Shown here in pieces: positions 54,957-63,929 of a stretch of DNA of 64,000 nucleotides. Each line of letters begins with the position of its first letter. Within the stretch, counting starts at the first letter, position 1. The position numbers were made by a program, and so were the translations under genes. The DNA is from Pseudomonadota bacterium (lineage in GTDB: Bacteria; Pseudomonadota; Gammaproteobacteria; Burkholderiales; Gallionellaceae), in assembly GCA_021782365.1 (NCBI GenBank), contig JAJXVB010000009.1, positions 1-64,000 on the forward strand, written 5' to 3'. The notes under the pieces were generated by a model. That model searched no databases and was not told where the DNA came from. It was given only the letters and a program-made list of their open reading frames with translations.

Positions 54957-55471
54957 TTCGGCTTTTGCCATCCGCACTTTGTCGTCTTGTAAAGGTTGTA
55001 ACCCCAGATGATGTTGGCCGTGAGAACCAGAATGCCGAATATGCCAACCAACGCCATGAAGCTGTTGACCAATTTTTCCGCATCAGGCCCCTCCATCAGC
55101 CCCCCTGCAAGGCCCGCCATCAGGAAGAATACGACCATCCCCAGGAGGCCGAAGTTATGCATCCAGAAATGCACCTTGACCAGCCTGAGACTGTAAATCT
55201 GTCTCATCGACACTGTAGGCACGACATAATATAAAGATGCGAATATCGCCATCTCGACCCAGCCCAGGAGATTGATATGGCCGTGAGCCAGCGTGATCAA
55301 GCGTCCGTGCGCGCTGTAATCAACGAAATGCCGGTATGCCGGGATTCCTCCCATGATCGCACCCCATGAAAAGCCGACAATGCTGTATATGATGCAGGCA
55401 TAAACGAACCAAAGTATGTATTTTCTGTATTCTGCCGCCTCTGCCGGTGTATGTTCAATGCTTTGCGTCAT
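54953..55471 (-). CDS. Short CcoN-like protein (helices X-XII type) with HxH motif
   Basis: 172 residues, about five helices. TLAHGHINLLGWVEMAIFAS carries H63 and H65, then YYVVP, QIYSLRLVKVHFW and AGLAGG. This matches the C-terminal third of the CcoN-like subunit (HAHLALLG, KLYSLKLANMHFW, AGLIQG). It lacks the copper-ligand helices. It overlaps the cytochrome c gene upstream by 17 bases, so cytochrome and short b-type protein are likely cotranslated. Confidence 0.72.
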   Translation of the reverse strand: MTQSIEHTPAEAAEYRKYILWFVYACIIYSIVGFSWGAIMGGIPAYRHFVDYSAHGRLITLAHGHINLLGWVEMAIFASLYYVVPTVSMRQIYSLRLVKVHFWMHNFGLLGMVVFFLMAGLAGGLMEGPDAEKLVNSFMALVGIFGILVLTANIIWGYNLYKTTKCGWQKPK

Positions 55472-56030
55472 TCTTTTCCTCTTTGCCTTTCATCCAGTCA
55501 CGTATATCGGTAAAGCTCGTCTTCCATCCTGCGGGGGTCCACATCTGAACCATCGCATCGACGAATCCTGATTGCTCCTCAGGCGGTTCAAACGAAGACG
55601 AAGATCCCTGGTCGGCTTTCAATTCGGAGAGGAAGACCGCCATGGAATGAAGCTCTGAATCGGGAAGCTCGGAAACGTATGCCGCATCTTTGGGAGGCGC
55701 GCCATGATCGAGCGTTTTTGCGCCATAGGTATTTTCTGGGTTCTTTAGAAAATTGTAGAAATACACCACATCATGCTTGGAACCCAAGCCGTCCAGGCTT
55801 ACGCCCATGCTGGTTCCGCTGCCCACCGCATGATGACATTCGTAACACCCTCTCTGCTGGTAGATGCCGTAACCCTTCTCGCCTTCCGCTGTAAATTCGT
55901 AATGCGTCAAAATCGGAAAGAGTGGCTTTTTTGAGTGATGCCTGGTCGACTCAAGCGAAAAAAAGCTGATTATCGTGATGACAAAAAGCAGGCCAATAAT
56001 GCCAAAAAGAATTTTCTCGCCGAGTTTCAT
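55455..56030 (-). CDS. Membrane-anchored monoheme cytochrome c
   Basis: 191 residues: one N-terminal helix (about 7-25) and a cytochrome c domain with heme site CYECH at 62-66. At the place of the usual distal methionine the sequence reads HGAPPKDA (109-115), with no Met-Pro, so the sixth ligand may be different or absent. It is a paralogue of the cytochrome at 47079-47561. The start of the transcription unit lies in the 66-base gap after the cytochrome c4 terminator. Confidence 0.85.
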   Translation of the reverse strand: MKLGEKILFGIIGLLFVITIISFFSLESTRHHSKKPLFPILTHYEFTAEGEKGYGIYQQRGCYECHHAVGSGTSMGVSLDGLGSKHDVVYFYNFLKNPENTYGAKTLDHGAPPKDAAYVSELPDSELHSMAVFLSELKADQGSSSSFEPPEEQSGFVDAMVQMWTPAGWKTSFTDIRDWMKGKEEKNDAKH

Positions 56031-56090
56031 CTATCCCAACCCCGCCCCTGAATTCATGGGGCTTCAAAACAACTACAAAATCGTTTCACC

Positions 56091-56130
56091 AAAAACAAAT
56101 TCCAGCACCCATCTCTGGGTGCTGGAATTT
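56091..56130 (-). terminator. Rho-independent terminator of the cytochrome c4 gene
   Basis: A perfect 14-bp stem (56097-56110 with 56117-56130, core CCAGCACCC/GGGTGCTGG) and 6-base loop, followed on the minus strand by GTTTTTGG. It starts 11 bases after the gene. Confidence 0.8.
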
Positions 56131-56140
56131 CGAAAGAATA

Positions 56141-56941
56141 TTACTTGGTGATCTTGACGTTCTTCATGACTGTTTCATTGTCGATCTCGTATCCATCGCC
56201 AGGCGTGCTGTCTTCTGCCTGGGAGAGATAGGTCGCCGCATTGTTGATATCGTCATCGCTCAGATTCTTTGCGATTGCGCGCATCTGGCCCAGCGGATCA
56301 TTGACACGTCCGTTGGCTGGATCGGCCTTGGGATCATTTGCTCCGTTGCGCCAGTCATGCAGCTGGTTGACGATATAGACAAACTTCTGCTGAGCGATCT
56401 TGGGATAGACGGGATCGGAACCTCGGCCATCGAAACCGTGGCATGTCTGGCAGGCAGAAACCTTGCTGCCGTAACGAACCAGTATCTTGCCCTTGTAGGC
56501 CTCGCCGACCGGTTGACCGGCCGTTTTCAACGCAGCCAGATCGGACAGATCCGCCTTGCTGGGCTTGGGCAAAGAATTCACATATGCCGCCAAGTCGCGC
56601 TTTTCCTGCTCGGTAAGCGATTTCGCGAAGCCATTCATGGCCGCCCCCAGACCCTGGGGCGTACGCTTGTCTTCCGCAAAATTGGTCAACTGCTTGACCA
56701 CATATACGTATCCGATATTGGCCAGACGGGGAGTACCCATATCGTCATTTCCCATCGCTTTTTCGCCATGGCATGAACTACAAGCCGGCACACTGCCATC
56801 CGCCTTGCCGTTTGTAAAGATGTTCTTACCGTTTGCTATATTTGCCGTGACCGGCGCGCCCTCTGCAAAAGTAGCGCCCGAAAAAGCCAGCATGGTAGCG
56901 GCCCCCCAACACACCATTGCCAATTTGGATATTCTAAGCAT
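56141..56941 (-). CDS. Diheme cytochrome c4
   Basis: About 266 residues from MLRISKLAM, with GGGGAGGGG upstream deciding the start. A signal peptide ends near SGATFAEG. Two cytochrome c domains with heme sites CSSCH and CQTCH, each followed by a methionine-containing loop (MGFAKS-like MNGFAKSL; MRAIAKNL) as in cytochrome c4. A soluble or loosely bound periplasmic electron carrier to cbb3-type oxidases. A strong terminator follows. Confidence 0.92.
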   Translation of the reverse strand: MLRISKLAMVCWGAATMLAFSGATFAEGAPVTANIANGKNIFTNGKADGSVPACSSCHGEKAMGNDDMGTPRLANIGYVYVVKQLTNFAEDKRTPQGLGAAMNGFAKSLTEQEKRDLAAYVNSLPKPSKADLSDLAALKTAGQPVGEAYKGKILVRYGSKVSACQTCHGFDGRGSDPVYPKIAQQKFVYIVNQLHDWRNGANDPKADPANGRVNDPLGQMRAIAKNLSDDDINNAATYLSQAEDSTPGDGYEIDNETVMKNVKITK

Positions 56942-57012
56942 GCACCCCTCCCCCACTAAAAGTTTAATAATCCGCAAGCAGTGCAGATCAAATCATTCCT
57001 TGATATGGACTA

Positions 57013-57117
57013 TCAGGAACCTTTTTTCATCAAAATAAATGCAGCACTGAACAAAAACCCAAAAATGCATGCATACATGATAAGCACTTGGCTCGTCGTC
57101 ACATCTGGTTCAAGCAT
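57013..57117 (-). CDS. 34-residue single-helix membrane protein
   Basis: ATG at 57117 with GGGGAG 7 bases upstream. It has an acidic start MLEPDVTTS, one helix (QVLIMYACIFGFLFSAAFIL) and MKKGS. It is upstream of cytochrome c4 in the same direction. Fourth member of the set of tiny one-helix proteins in this region. Identity unknown. Confidence 0.55.
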   Translation of the reverse strand: MLEPDVTTSQVLIMYACIFGFLFSAAFILMKKGS

Positions 57118-57351
57118 TTGGCATCTCCCCTGGATACTCATGTTTATAAAATATACACCCCACCCCCGCAACGGAGGACTTTTACACTTTATCATCAAGA
57201 AATATGCTAAGCAAGAAGGATTGCCGCTCAAATACCCAGCATTAAATATTTTTAATATTTGCCCGCGGATTGCTTTTAATTTTTCACGCTAAAAAACCGG
57301 CTGAAAATTTTGATCGGTCAGCTCATTTCATCCCTCTGTCTTGAAGACTGT

Positions 57352-57357
57352 TATAAT
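57352..57357 (+). promoter_or_regulatory. -10 element upstream of the RNB-domain gene
   Basis: Perfect TATAAT 28 bases before the ATG at 57385. No clear -35. Confidence 0.4.
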
Positions 57358-57384
57358 CGACGCCAATTCTTTTTTTGCATCTTC

Positions 57385-59295
57385 ATGAACATCCTGTACG
57401 AAGAAGACGGCAGCTTCAAGGTCGGCAGCATCATGGCCGACAACACGAGTTCGCTGCAGATCGAAAGCCTGTCCGGAAAGCGCAGCAAAATCAAGGCAGC
57501 CAATGTCTTGCTGCACTTCGCAGAACCTTCTGCGTCCGATTTTTTGATCAAGGCTGAAATGCTCGCGAATGAAATCGACGTGGAATTCCTGTGGGAATGC
57601 TGTCCGCCCGATGAATTCAGCTTCGAGGAAATCGCGACCGAATATTTCGGTCACAAACCGACTTCGCTGGAAGCCGCCGCAGCGCTATTAAGGCTGCACG
57701 GCGCGCCTATCTATTTTCACAGAAAAGGCAAGGGGCGTTATCGGGCAGCGCCAGCCGACGTGCTCAAGGCAGCGCTGGCAGGCGCAGAAAAGAGAAGGCA
57801 GGCACAGGCATTGCAGGCACGCTATACAGACGAACTCATAAGATTCGAGCTTCCGCCAGAATTCGCCGACCATCTCTCGCAGATACTCTACAAACCCGAT
57901 CGCAATACGCTTGAAGTCAAGGCACTGGAAGCCGCCTGCGAAGCGACCCGCCTTTCCGCTGCGCATTTGCTGCACCGCTGCGGCGCGATCCCTTCCGAGT
58001 ATGACTACCACCTTCAAAAATTCCTGTTCGAGAATTTCCCCAAAGGCACGGACTTTCCTATCATCGGCCTGCCAGAGATCGCTGAATTGCCGATAGGCGC
58101 ACAGGATGCATTCAGCATAGATGATGCGCACACCACGGAAATCGACGATGCGTTTTCCGTGGATAAGCTTGCCAACGGCAACTGGCTCATCGGCGTGCAC
58201 ATCGCAGCACCCGCGCTTGGCATACCGCGCGACTCTACTGCTGACAGGATTGCCTCCTCGCGCCTTTCCACCGTATACATGCCAGGCTCCAAGATCACCA
58301 TGCTGCCCGACAGCGTGGTGCAGGCGTTCACACTTTCAGCGGACCGCATCACGCCCGCTCTTTCTATGTATATCGAAATCGAGCCAGAAAACCTTTCTAT
58401 CGTCCGGTATGAAAGCCGCATAGAGCGCGTGCACATCGCATCCAACCTGCGCCACGATACGCTGGAGCCCCTGTTCAACGAAGAGACTCTGGCAGCAGGA
58501 AAGCTCGACTATCCCTATGCAGAGAAGCTGACGCTGCTTTGGCATGTCGCTCAGAAGATGGAGGCCGCACGAGGCAAGAGCGACAACAATGCCCAGCTAG
58601 ACTACAACTTCCACATCGAATCCGCAGGGCTCTCGGCCGGGCATCCGAACGATCGCGTGAGCATCACGACGCGACGCCGCGGCTCCCCCATAGACAAGGT
58701 CGTGTCAGAACTGATGATACTGGTCAATTGCGAGTGGGGTAAGAATCTCGCGGAGCACGGCTTTCCGGGCATCTACCGCACCCAGCAGGGCGGCAAGGTC
58801 AAGATGAGCACGGTCGCAGCGCCCCATCAGGGCCTTGGTGTTGCGCAATACATGTGGTCGAGCTCTCCCCTGCGCCGCTATGTGGACATGGTCAACCAGC
58901 GCCAGATCATCGCGATGCTGCAAGGAATGAATGCGCCCTACCCCAAGAACGACACCGCGCTTTACGAAATACTGTGCAACTTCGATGCGACATATACGGC
59001 TTACGGCGAATTCCAGCGCAACATGGAACGCTACTGGTGCCTGCGCTGGCTCATGCAGGAAAACAGGGAGAAGATTGAAGCCGTCGTATTGCGGGAGAAT
59101 CTCGTCAGGATGCAGGAAATACCCCTCACGTTCCGCGCTTCTTCGCTTCCCGAGCAATTCCCCCCAGGCGCCCGAATCGAACTGGCCGTCACCGGGATAG
59201 ACCTGCTCGATCTTTCCTTGCAGACGCGATACATCGCAACGCTGCCAGATGAAGCGCCAGTCACAGAAAACCAGCAAGAGGAAATCGCTTGCTAG
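57385..59295 (+). CDS. RNB-domain exoribonuclease (RNase II/R-like)
   Basis: 636 residues from MNILYEEDGSFK. The catalytic RNB domain (about 215-560) contains FSIDDAHTTEIDDAFSV with the aspartates that bind Mg2+, and later FPGIYRTQQGGK and SSSPLRRYVDMVNQRQ. The N-terminal 200 residues are not the usual cold-shock pair, and the C-terminal S1-like part is short, as in the betaproteobacterial RNB family. It degrades RNA 3' to 5'. It lies 2 bases before the TonB-like gene. Confidence 0.9.
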   Translation: MNILYEEDGSFKVGSIMADNTSSLQIESLSGKRSKIKAANVLLHFAEPSASDFLIKAEMLANEIDVEFLWECCPPDEFSFEEIATEYFGHKPTSLEAAAALLRLHGAPIYFHRKGKGRYRAAPADVLKAALAGAEKRRQAQALQARYTDELIRFELPPEFADHLSQILYKPDRNTLEVKALEAACEATRLSAAHLLHRCGAIPSEYDYHLQKFLFENFPKGTDFPIIGLPEIAELPIGAQDAFSIDDAHTTEIDDAFSVDKLANGNWLIGVHIAAPALGIPRDSTADRIASSRLSTVYMPGSKITMLPDSVVQAFTLSADRITPALSMYIEIEPENLSIVRYESRIERVHIASNLRHDTLEPLFNEETLAAGKLDYPYAEKLTLLWHVAQKMEAARGKSDNNAQLDYNFHIESAGLSAGHPNDRVSITTRRRGSPIDKVVSELMILVNCEWGKNLAEHGFPGIYRTQQGGKVKMSTVAAPHQGLGVAQYMWSSSPLRRYVDMVNQRQIIAMLQGMNAPYPKNDTALYEILCNFDATYTAYGEFQRNMERYWCLRWLMQENREKIEAVVLRENLVRMQEIPLTFRASSLPEQFPPGARIELAVTGIDLLDLSLQTRYIATLPDEAPVTENQQEEIAC

Positions 59296-59297
59296 GC

Positions 59298-60122
59298 ATG
59301 GTAAAAAAACGCGTTTCCGCAGCGATGCTCTTTTCCATCGCGCTTCACGCCTTCATCCTGTTCGGCATCGCGCTCTCCCTTCCCAAGCCGAATGCGGCAG
59401 CATTCATGCAGCCATTGCATGTGGTTCTGGTCAACAGCCGCTCCAAGTCCAAGCCCATCAAGGCCGATGCGCTGGCCCAGGCAAATCTGGACGGCGGGGG
59501 AAATACCCCGGAAAACCGCCAGGTCAAGAGCATGCTGCCCAACATCAGCGATGACACCAAGATTTCTCCAGAGCAGGAGGCAAAGCAGGTGGCAAAACTG
59601 GAGGATGAACCGCGCCGCATGATGACCCGCCTGAAGGGAAGCTACAAGGTCGCGGTGCCGGAACCCAAACAACCCGAATCCGCAGAAGACCTGGTGCAGC
59701 GCAGCCTCGAGATCGCTCGCCTCGAGGCGCAGATCAGCAGAGACAATGACTACTACCAGCACCTGCCGCGGCGCAAATTCGTCGGCGCACGCACCCAGGA
59801 ATACCGCTTTGCGCAGTATATCGAAGACTGGCGCATCAAGGTGGAACGCATAGGCAACCTGAATTATCCGGAGCAGGCAAGGCGGGAGCAGCTCTATGGC
59901 AAACTCCTGCTTTCCGTTTCGATCAGGGCGGATGGCAGCGTGGAGAGCATCGAAATCAACCGATCTTCCGGCCACAGGCTCCTTGACGCCGCCGCGATGC
60001 GCATCGTCAAGCTCGCCTCCCCCTTCGCACCGCTGCCCCCCAGCATCACCAAGGATACAGACATCCTGACCATCACGCGCACCTGGTCATTCTCGCCTTC
60101 GGACAGACTGGAAAGCGAGTAG
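59298..60122 (+). CDS. tonB: TonB-like energy transducer
   Basis: About 274 residues from the ATG at 59298. One N-terminal helix (about 9-28, MLFSIALHAFILFGIALSL), a linker of about 160 residues, and a C-terminal TonB domain beginning NYPEQARREQLYGKLLLSV and continuing EINRSSGHRLLDAAAMRIV. It transmits proton-motive force from ExbBD to outer-membrane receptors. Its place is next to a receptor and ExbBD. Confidence 0.9.
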   Translation: MVKKRVSAAMLFSIALHAFILFGIALSLPKPNAAAFMQPLHVVLVNSRSKSKPIKADALAQANLDGGGNTPENRQVKSMLPNISDDTKISPEQEAKQVAKLEDEPRRMMTRLKGSYKVAVPEPKQPESAEDLVQRSLEIARLEAQISRDNDYYQHLPRRKFVGARTQEYRFAQYIEDWRIKVERIGNLNYPEQARREQLYGKLLLSVSIRADGSVESIEINRSSGHRLLDAAAMRIVKLASPFAPLPPSITKDTDILTITRTWSFSPSDRLESE

Positions 60123-60162
60123 GTCCTTGTCGCATCCGGGATTTGTCGTTAAAGTGCACCGC

Positions 60163-60468
60163 ATGAAACCAAACGCATACGCCAGACTGCTCCTGATGTT
60201 CGCACTGCTCTTCGTGCAGACGGGCGGTTTGATGCATGAGGTTTCCCATATCGTCGTCCACCACACTCAAGACCATACACTGCCTCACGACAAGCGCTGC
60301 GACCTTTGCGCTGCCTATGCACAGATGGGTTCCGCGCTGGGAAGCCCTGTCCTGGAGTTCAAGCCTCCCTCATCCCCTTTGACGCTGGCCGATACCATTT
60401 TTGGCGTCTTCTTTGCAGCACCTTTCATTTCCGCCTTTGCCGCGCGCGCGCCTCCCATATCCGCCTGA
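60163..60468 (+). CDS. Small His/Cys-rich membrane protein (DUF2946-like)
   Basis: About 101 residues from MKPNAYARLLLMF; a longer start at 60127 is possible. A signal-like helix, then MHEVSHIVVHH and HTLPHDKRCDLCAAYAQ, i.e. several histidines and a CxxC, then a second helix. DUF2946 proteins have this histidine-helix plus CxxC layout and are often linked to copper or other metals. It lies between tonB and the receptor, hinting that the receptor imports a metal or metal complex. Confidence 0.6.
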   Translation: MKPNAYARLLLMFALLFVQTGGLMHEVSHIVVHHTQDHTLPHDKRCDLCAAYAQMGSALGSPVLEFKPPSSPLTLADTIFGVFFAAPFISAFAARAPPISA

Positions 60469-60529
60469 GCCTCTCTTCATCCTCCTGCTCACCGCATGAG
60501 GGATTTTCATTGCTTGTACGGATCAAGAA

Positions 60530-62872
60530 ATGTCTTCGTTCAAAAATTTAACGGGCATCGCCTTGCTTTTTTGCATGCCTGCCGCCATGGCCGACGAGAT
60601 TCAGGGCGTCGTTCAGGACAGCCTCGGCAGACCCATAGCAGGCGCCGCTCTTAGCCTCAAGACCGTCACGAAAAAGGTGATCGGAAAAACACAAAGCGAT
60701 GCGCAGGGTCGCTTTCGTTTCAGCAACATGGATCGGGGGATCTATGCGGTAGAGGCTGATAAGGCCGAATTCCAGACGGGTGTTTCCATCGTCAACCTCT
60801 CCAAGGGAAAGGATGCCGAGACCAGGCTTACGCTCGCCGCAAAAGCCACCCAGGAAGTGCGCATCGCGGCCAAGCGCAGGGACACTTCGCGAAACATCGT
60901 TTCCGCAAAGACCGGAGGCAGCGGCTATCGCTTCGATGAGAAGAACATACAGGAAATGCCCCAGGGTGAGGCCACGCCCTTGAACGAGGTTCTGCTGCAG
61001 GCGCCCGGCGTGGTCAATGACTCCAACGGCCAACTGCATGTGCGAGGCGACCACGGAGATCTTCAGTACCGCATCAACGGCGTCATCCTGCCTGACGGCA
61101 TCAGCGGATTCGGCCAGGCGCTGGATGCAAGGTTCGCGCAGAGCATCAATCTTCTGACCGGCGCCCTTCCTGCCCAGCATGGATTCCGCACCGCGGGCGT
61201 CATCGAGATCAACACCAAGAACCAATTTCAGGCGGGCGGCAACATCGATCTTTACGGCGGAAGCTTCGGCACGTTCAACCCAAGCTTCGAGTATGGCAAC
61301 ACGGTGGGCAACTTCTCCTATTTCGTGGACGGCTCCTTCCTGCGCAACGATGTCGGCATCGCAAGCCCAACACCCGGCAACCCGCTGCACGACCAGACAG
61401 AGCAGCGCAGAGGATTTGCCTACCTGTCCTATCTTGTGGATCCGACCACCAAGGTCAGCCTGATGTCGGGAGTATTCGACGGTTCATTCCAGATTCCGAA
61501 CAATCCGGGACAGCCTGCCGACCCCAACAATCTCGGGATAGGCAATTACATGAATCTTGCCGGCCTGAATTCCGCGAATCTCAACGACATGCAGATCGAG
61601 ACCAACCGCTTCGTCGTCGCATCGCTAAGCGGCTCGATCAGCGACCGCAGCGATTACCAGATTTCGCTCTTCACCCGCTATTCGAGCTTTCACTACATCC
61701 CGGATATCCAGGGAAACCTCGCGTTCAACGGGACGGCATCCGACCTCTTCCGAAGCAGCACGAGCAGCGGCATCCAGGCAGACAGTAGCTATCGCCTGAA
61801 CGATGCGCACACCCTGCGCATGGGACTCTTCGGCAGCATCGAAAATATCGTGAGCAACAACATCGCCACCGTATTTCCGGTCAACCAGCTGACGGGTCTG
61901 GTTTCCGGATCGGCGTACACCATCCTGGACAACAACAGCAAAAACGGTAATACGCTTTTCGGCGCATATCTTCTCGACGAATGGAAGCTCACTGACAAGC
62001 TGACCGTGAATTACGGCGGGCGCTTCGATTCCGTCAGCGCCTATGTCAACGAGCAGCAGTTCAGCCCCAGGTTGAACGTGACCTACAATGCGACCCAGAA
62101 GACCACCCTGCATGCCGGTTTTGCGCGCTATTTCACGCCTCCCCCGACAGAGCTCGTCTCAACGAGCGACCTAGCATTGTTTTCCGGCACGACCAATGCC
62201 GCAAACGGCCTCAACTCACCCGTGAGATCGGAGCGCGACGATTATCTTGACGCGGGCCTCACCCATCAGCTCACGAGCACGGTGAGCCTGGGGGCGGACG
62301 CCTTCTACAAGAAGAGCCAGAACACGCTGGACGAAGGCCAGTTCGGGCCCGCGCTCTTGATGACTCCTTTCAACTATGCGGAAGGCAAGATCTATGGCGT
62401 TGAGCTTTCCGGCAATTACACGACTGAAAAGGTTACGGCCTATGCCAATCTCGCAAGAACCGTAAGCCAGGCTACGAATATCATCTCCAGCCAGTATCTT
62501 TTCGATCAGGCAACGCTCGATTATGCTGCGAACAACTGGGTGAACGTCGATCATCAGCAGTCACTGACCATTTCCACCGGAGGCTCCTATCTCATGAACA
62601 ACGGAACGCGTCTGAACGGAGACCTGATATTCGAAAGCGGGCTTCGCAACGGCTTTGCAAACACCACGAGCCTTCCTTCGTACACCGTGCTGAACCTCGG
62701 GATGAGCCGCAAGTTCGATCTTCAGGGTGTCGGCCCGCTCGAGGCTCGCCTCGTGATGACCAACGTGCTGGACAAGATCTATGAGATACGCGACGGCTCA
62801 GGCATAGGCGTATTCGCCCCGCAATACGGCTTGAGGCGCGGCCTGTTTGCAGGTCTCACCCGAAACTTCTGA
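60530..62872 (+). CDS. TonB-dependent outer-membrane receptor with carboxypeptidase-like N-terminal domain
   Basis: 780 residues. Signal peptide to about residue 21 (AAMADE). An Ig-like carboxypeptidase regulatory domain (22-105), a plug domain (about 115-230; PLNEVLLQAPGV, LHVRGDHGDLQYRINGVI) and a 22-strand barrel ending GLTRNF with terminal Phe as required for BAM insertion. The ligand is unknown. It is cotranscribed with exbB and exbD. Confidence 0.92.
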   Translation: MSSFKNLTGIALLFCMPAAMADEIQGVVQDSLGRPIAGAALSLKTVTKKVIGKTQSDAQGRFRFSNMDRGIYAVEADKAEFQTGVSIVNLSKGKDAETRLTLAAKATQEVRIAAKRRDTSRNIVSAKTGGSGYRFDEKNIQEMPQGEATPLNEVLLQAPGVVNDSNGQLHVRGDHGDLQYRINGVILPDGISGFGQALDARFAQSINLLTGALPAQHGFRTAGVIEINTKNQFQAGGNIDLYGGSFGTFNPSFEYGNTVGNFSYFVDGSFLRNDVGIASPTPGNPLHDQTEQRRGFAYLSYLVDPTTKVSLMSGVFDGSFQIPNNPGQPADPNNLGIGNYMNLAGLNSANLNDMQIETNRFVVASLSGSISDRSDYQISLFTRYSSFHYIPDIQGNLAFNGTASDLFRSSTSSGIQADSSYRLNDAHTLRMGLFGSIENIVSNNIATVFPVNQLTGLVSGSAYTILDNNSKNGNTLFGAYLLDEWKLTDKLTVNYGGRFDSVSAYVNEQQFSPRLNVTYNATQKTTLHAGFARYFTPPPTELVSTSDLALFSGTTNAANGLNSPVRSERDDYLDAGLTHQLTSTVSLGADAFYKKSQNTLDEGQFGPALLMTPFNYAEGKIYGVELSGNYTTEKVTAYANLARTVSQATNIISSQYLFDQATLDYAANNWVNVDHQQSLTISTGGSYLMNNGTRLNGDLIFESGLRNGFANTTSLPSYTVLNLGMSRKFDLQGVGPLEARLVMTNVLDKIYEIRDGSGIGVFAPQYGLRRGLFAGLTRNF

Positions 62873-62896
62873 AGCCAATAACACAAGAGGACAACC

Positions 62897-63538
62897 ATGC
62901 AGGACATACATGAAGCACTTCAGGCTCTCAAATTCGGCGGCGCGATGGTCTATCCGCTGCTCTTCCTGGCTATCCTGGCGCTCGTGATCACGATAGACAA
63001 GCTGTTCGTGTACTGGCGCTATGCGATGCTCCCGAAGAAGTTGCTCGACCTGGTCGAGACCTACGGGTTTTCCTGGGATGATCTGGAGAAAGACCTCAAA
63101 GAACTTCCTCCCAACAATTATTTCGGGAGGTTCTTCGGCATCATCCTTAAAAACCGCCACAAGCCATCGTGGTGGGTGGAATCCCGCGCGGGAGACGAGG
63201 CAAAGCTGATCGAGAATTCGATGAATCGCGGGCTCTGGGTTCTGGAGACCGTGGTGACGGCAGCCCCCCTCTTGGGGCTTCTGGGCACGATCACCGGCAT
63301 GATGCATTCGTTTCAGCTGATAGGCGGCAGCGGGCTGGTCGACCCGACAGGCGTCACAGGGGGCGTCGCTCAGGCGCTGATCGCCACGGCACTTGGTCTA
63401 TTCATCGCAGTCCTGGCACTGTTCGCCTTCAACTTCTTCTCCAAGCGCGAATCCCAGACACTGGACGAGATGGAGCGCCTGGGCACCCGCCTCCTGGACA
63501 ACATCCGCATGGGAGAACAGGGCAATGAAGCTGCGTAG
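62897..63538 (+). CDS. exbB: ExbB/TolQ-family proton channel protein
   Basis: 213 residues with three helices (about 15-35, 125-145, 165-190). The conserved AAPLLGLLGTITGMMHSF and GGVAQALIATALGLFIAVLALF are typical of MotA/TolQ/ExbB proteins. It forms the inner-membrane motor with ExbD to energise TonB. It starts 24 bases after the receptor gene. Confidence 0.93.
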   Translation: MQDIHEALQALKFGGAMVYPLLFLAILALVITIDKLFVYWRYAMLPKKLLDLVETYGFSWDDLEKDLKELPPNNYFGRFFGIILKNRHKPSWWVESRAGDEAKLIENSMNRGLWVLETVVTAAPLLGLLGTITGMMHSFQLIGGSGLVDPTGVTGGVAQALIATALGLFIAVLALFAFNFFSKRESQTLDEMERLGTRLLDNIRMGEQGNEAA

Positions 63539-63929
63539 ATCCAGAAAACCCAGGAAGGGCCGCATCGAAATCATCCCGATGATAGACGTGATGTTTTTTC
63601 TGCTGGCGACCTTCATGCTCGCATCGCTTTCCATGCAGAACCTGCATTCCCTGACGGTGAACCTTCCCCAGGGGCAGGCAGCCCCCATGCAGGCCAAGAC
63701 GCCGGTTACGCTCACCATCACAGAGGATAGCCGCATCTTCCTAGACAAGACCCGGGTCACGCTGGACACGCTGGCAGGAATCCTAAAGCCCATGCTTCAC
63801 AGCCCCGAGTCCAGCGTGATCGTCGCCGCAGACAGCAAGGCCCCCAACGGCATCACCGTGCAAGCGATGCTGCGCGCGAGAGAAGCGGGTGCGCAGCATT
63901 TCCTCATCGCGGTCAAGCATGCCAACTGA
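63525..63929 (+). CDS. exbD: ExbD/TolR-family protein
   Basis: 134 residues from MKLRRSRKPRKGR; the ATG overlaps exbB by 14 bases. One helix (about 18-38) with the essential proton-carrying aspartate D21 in PMIDVMFFLLATF, then the periplasmic domain. Works with ExbB. Confidence 0.94.
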   Translation: MKLRRSRKPRKGRIEIIPMIDVMFFLLATFMLASLSMQNLHSLTVNLPQGQAAPMQAKTPVTLTITEDSRIFLDKTRVTLDTLAGILKPMLHSPESSVIVAADSKAPNGITVQAMLRAREAGAQHFLIAVKHAN

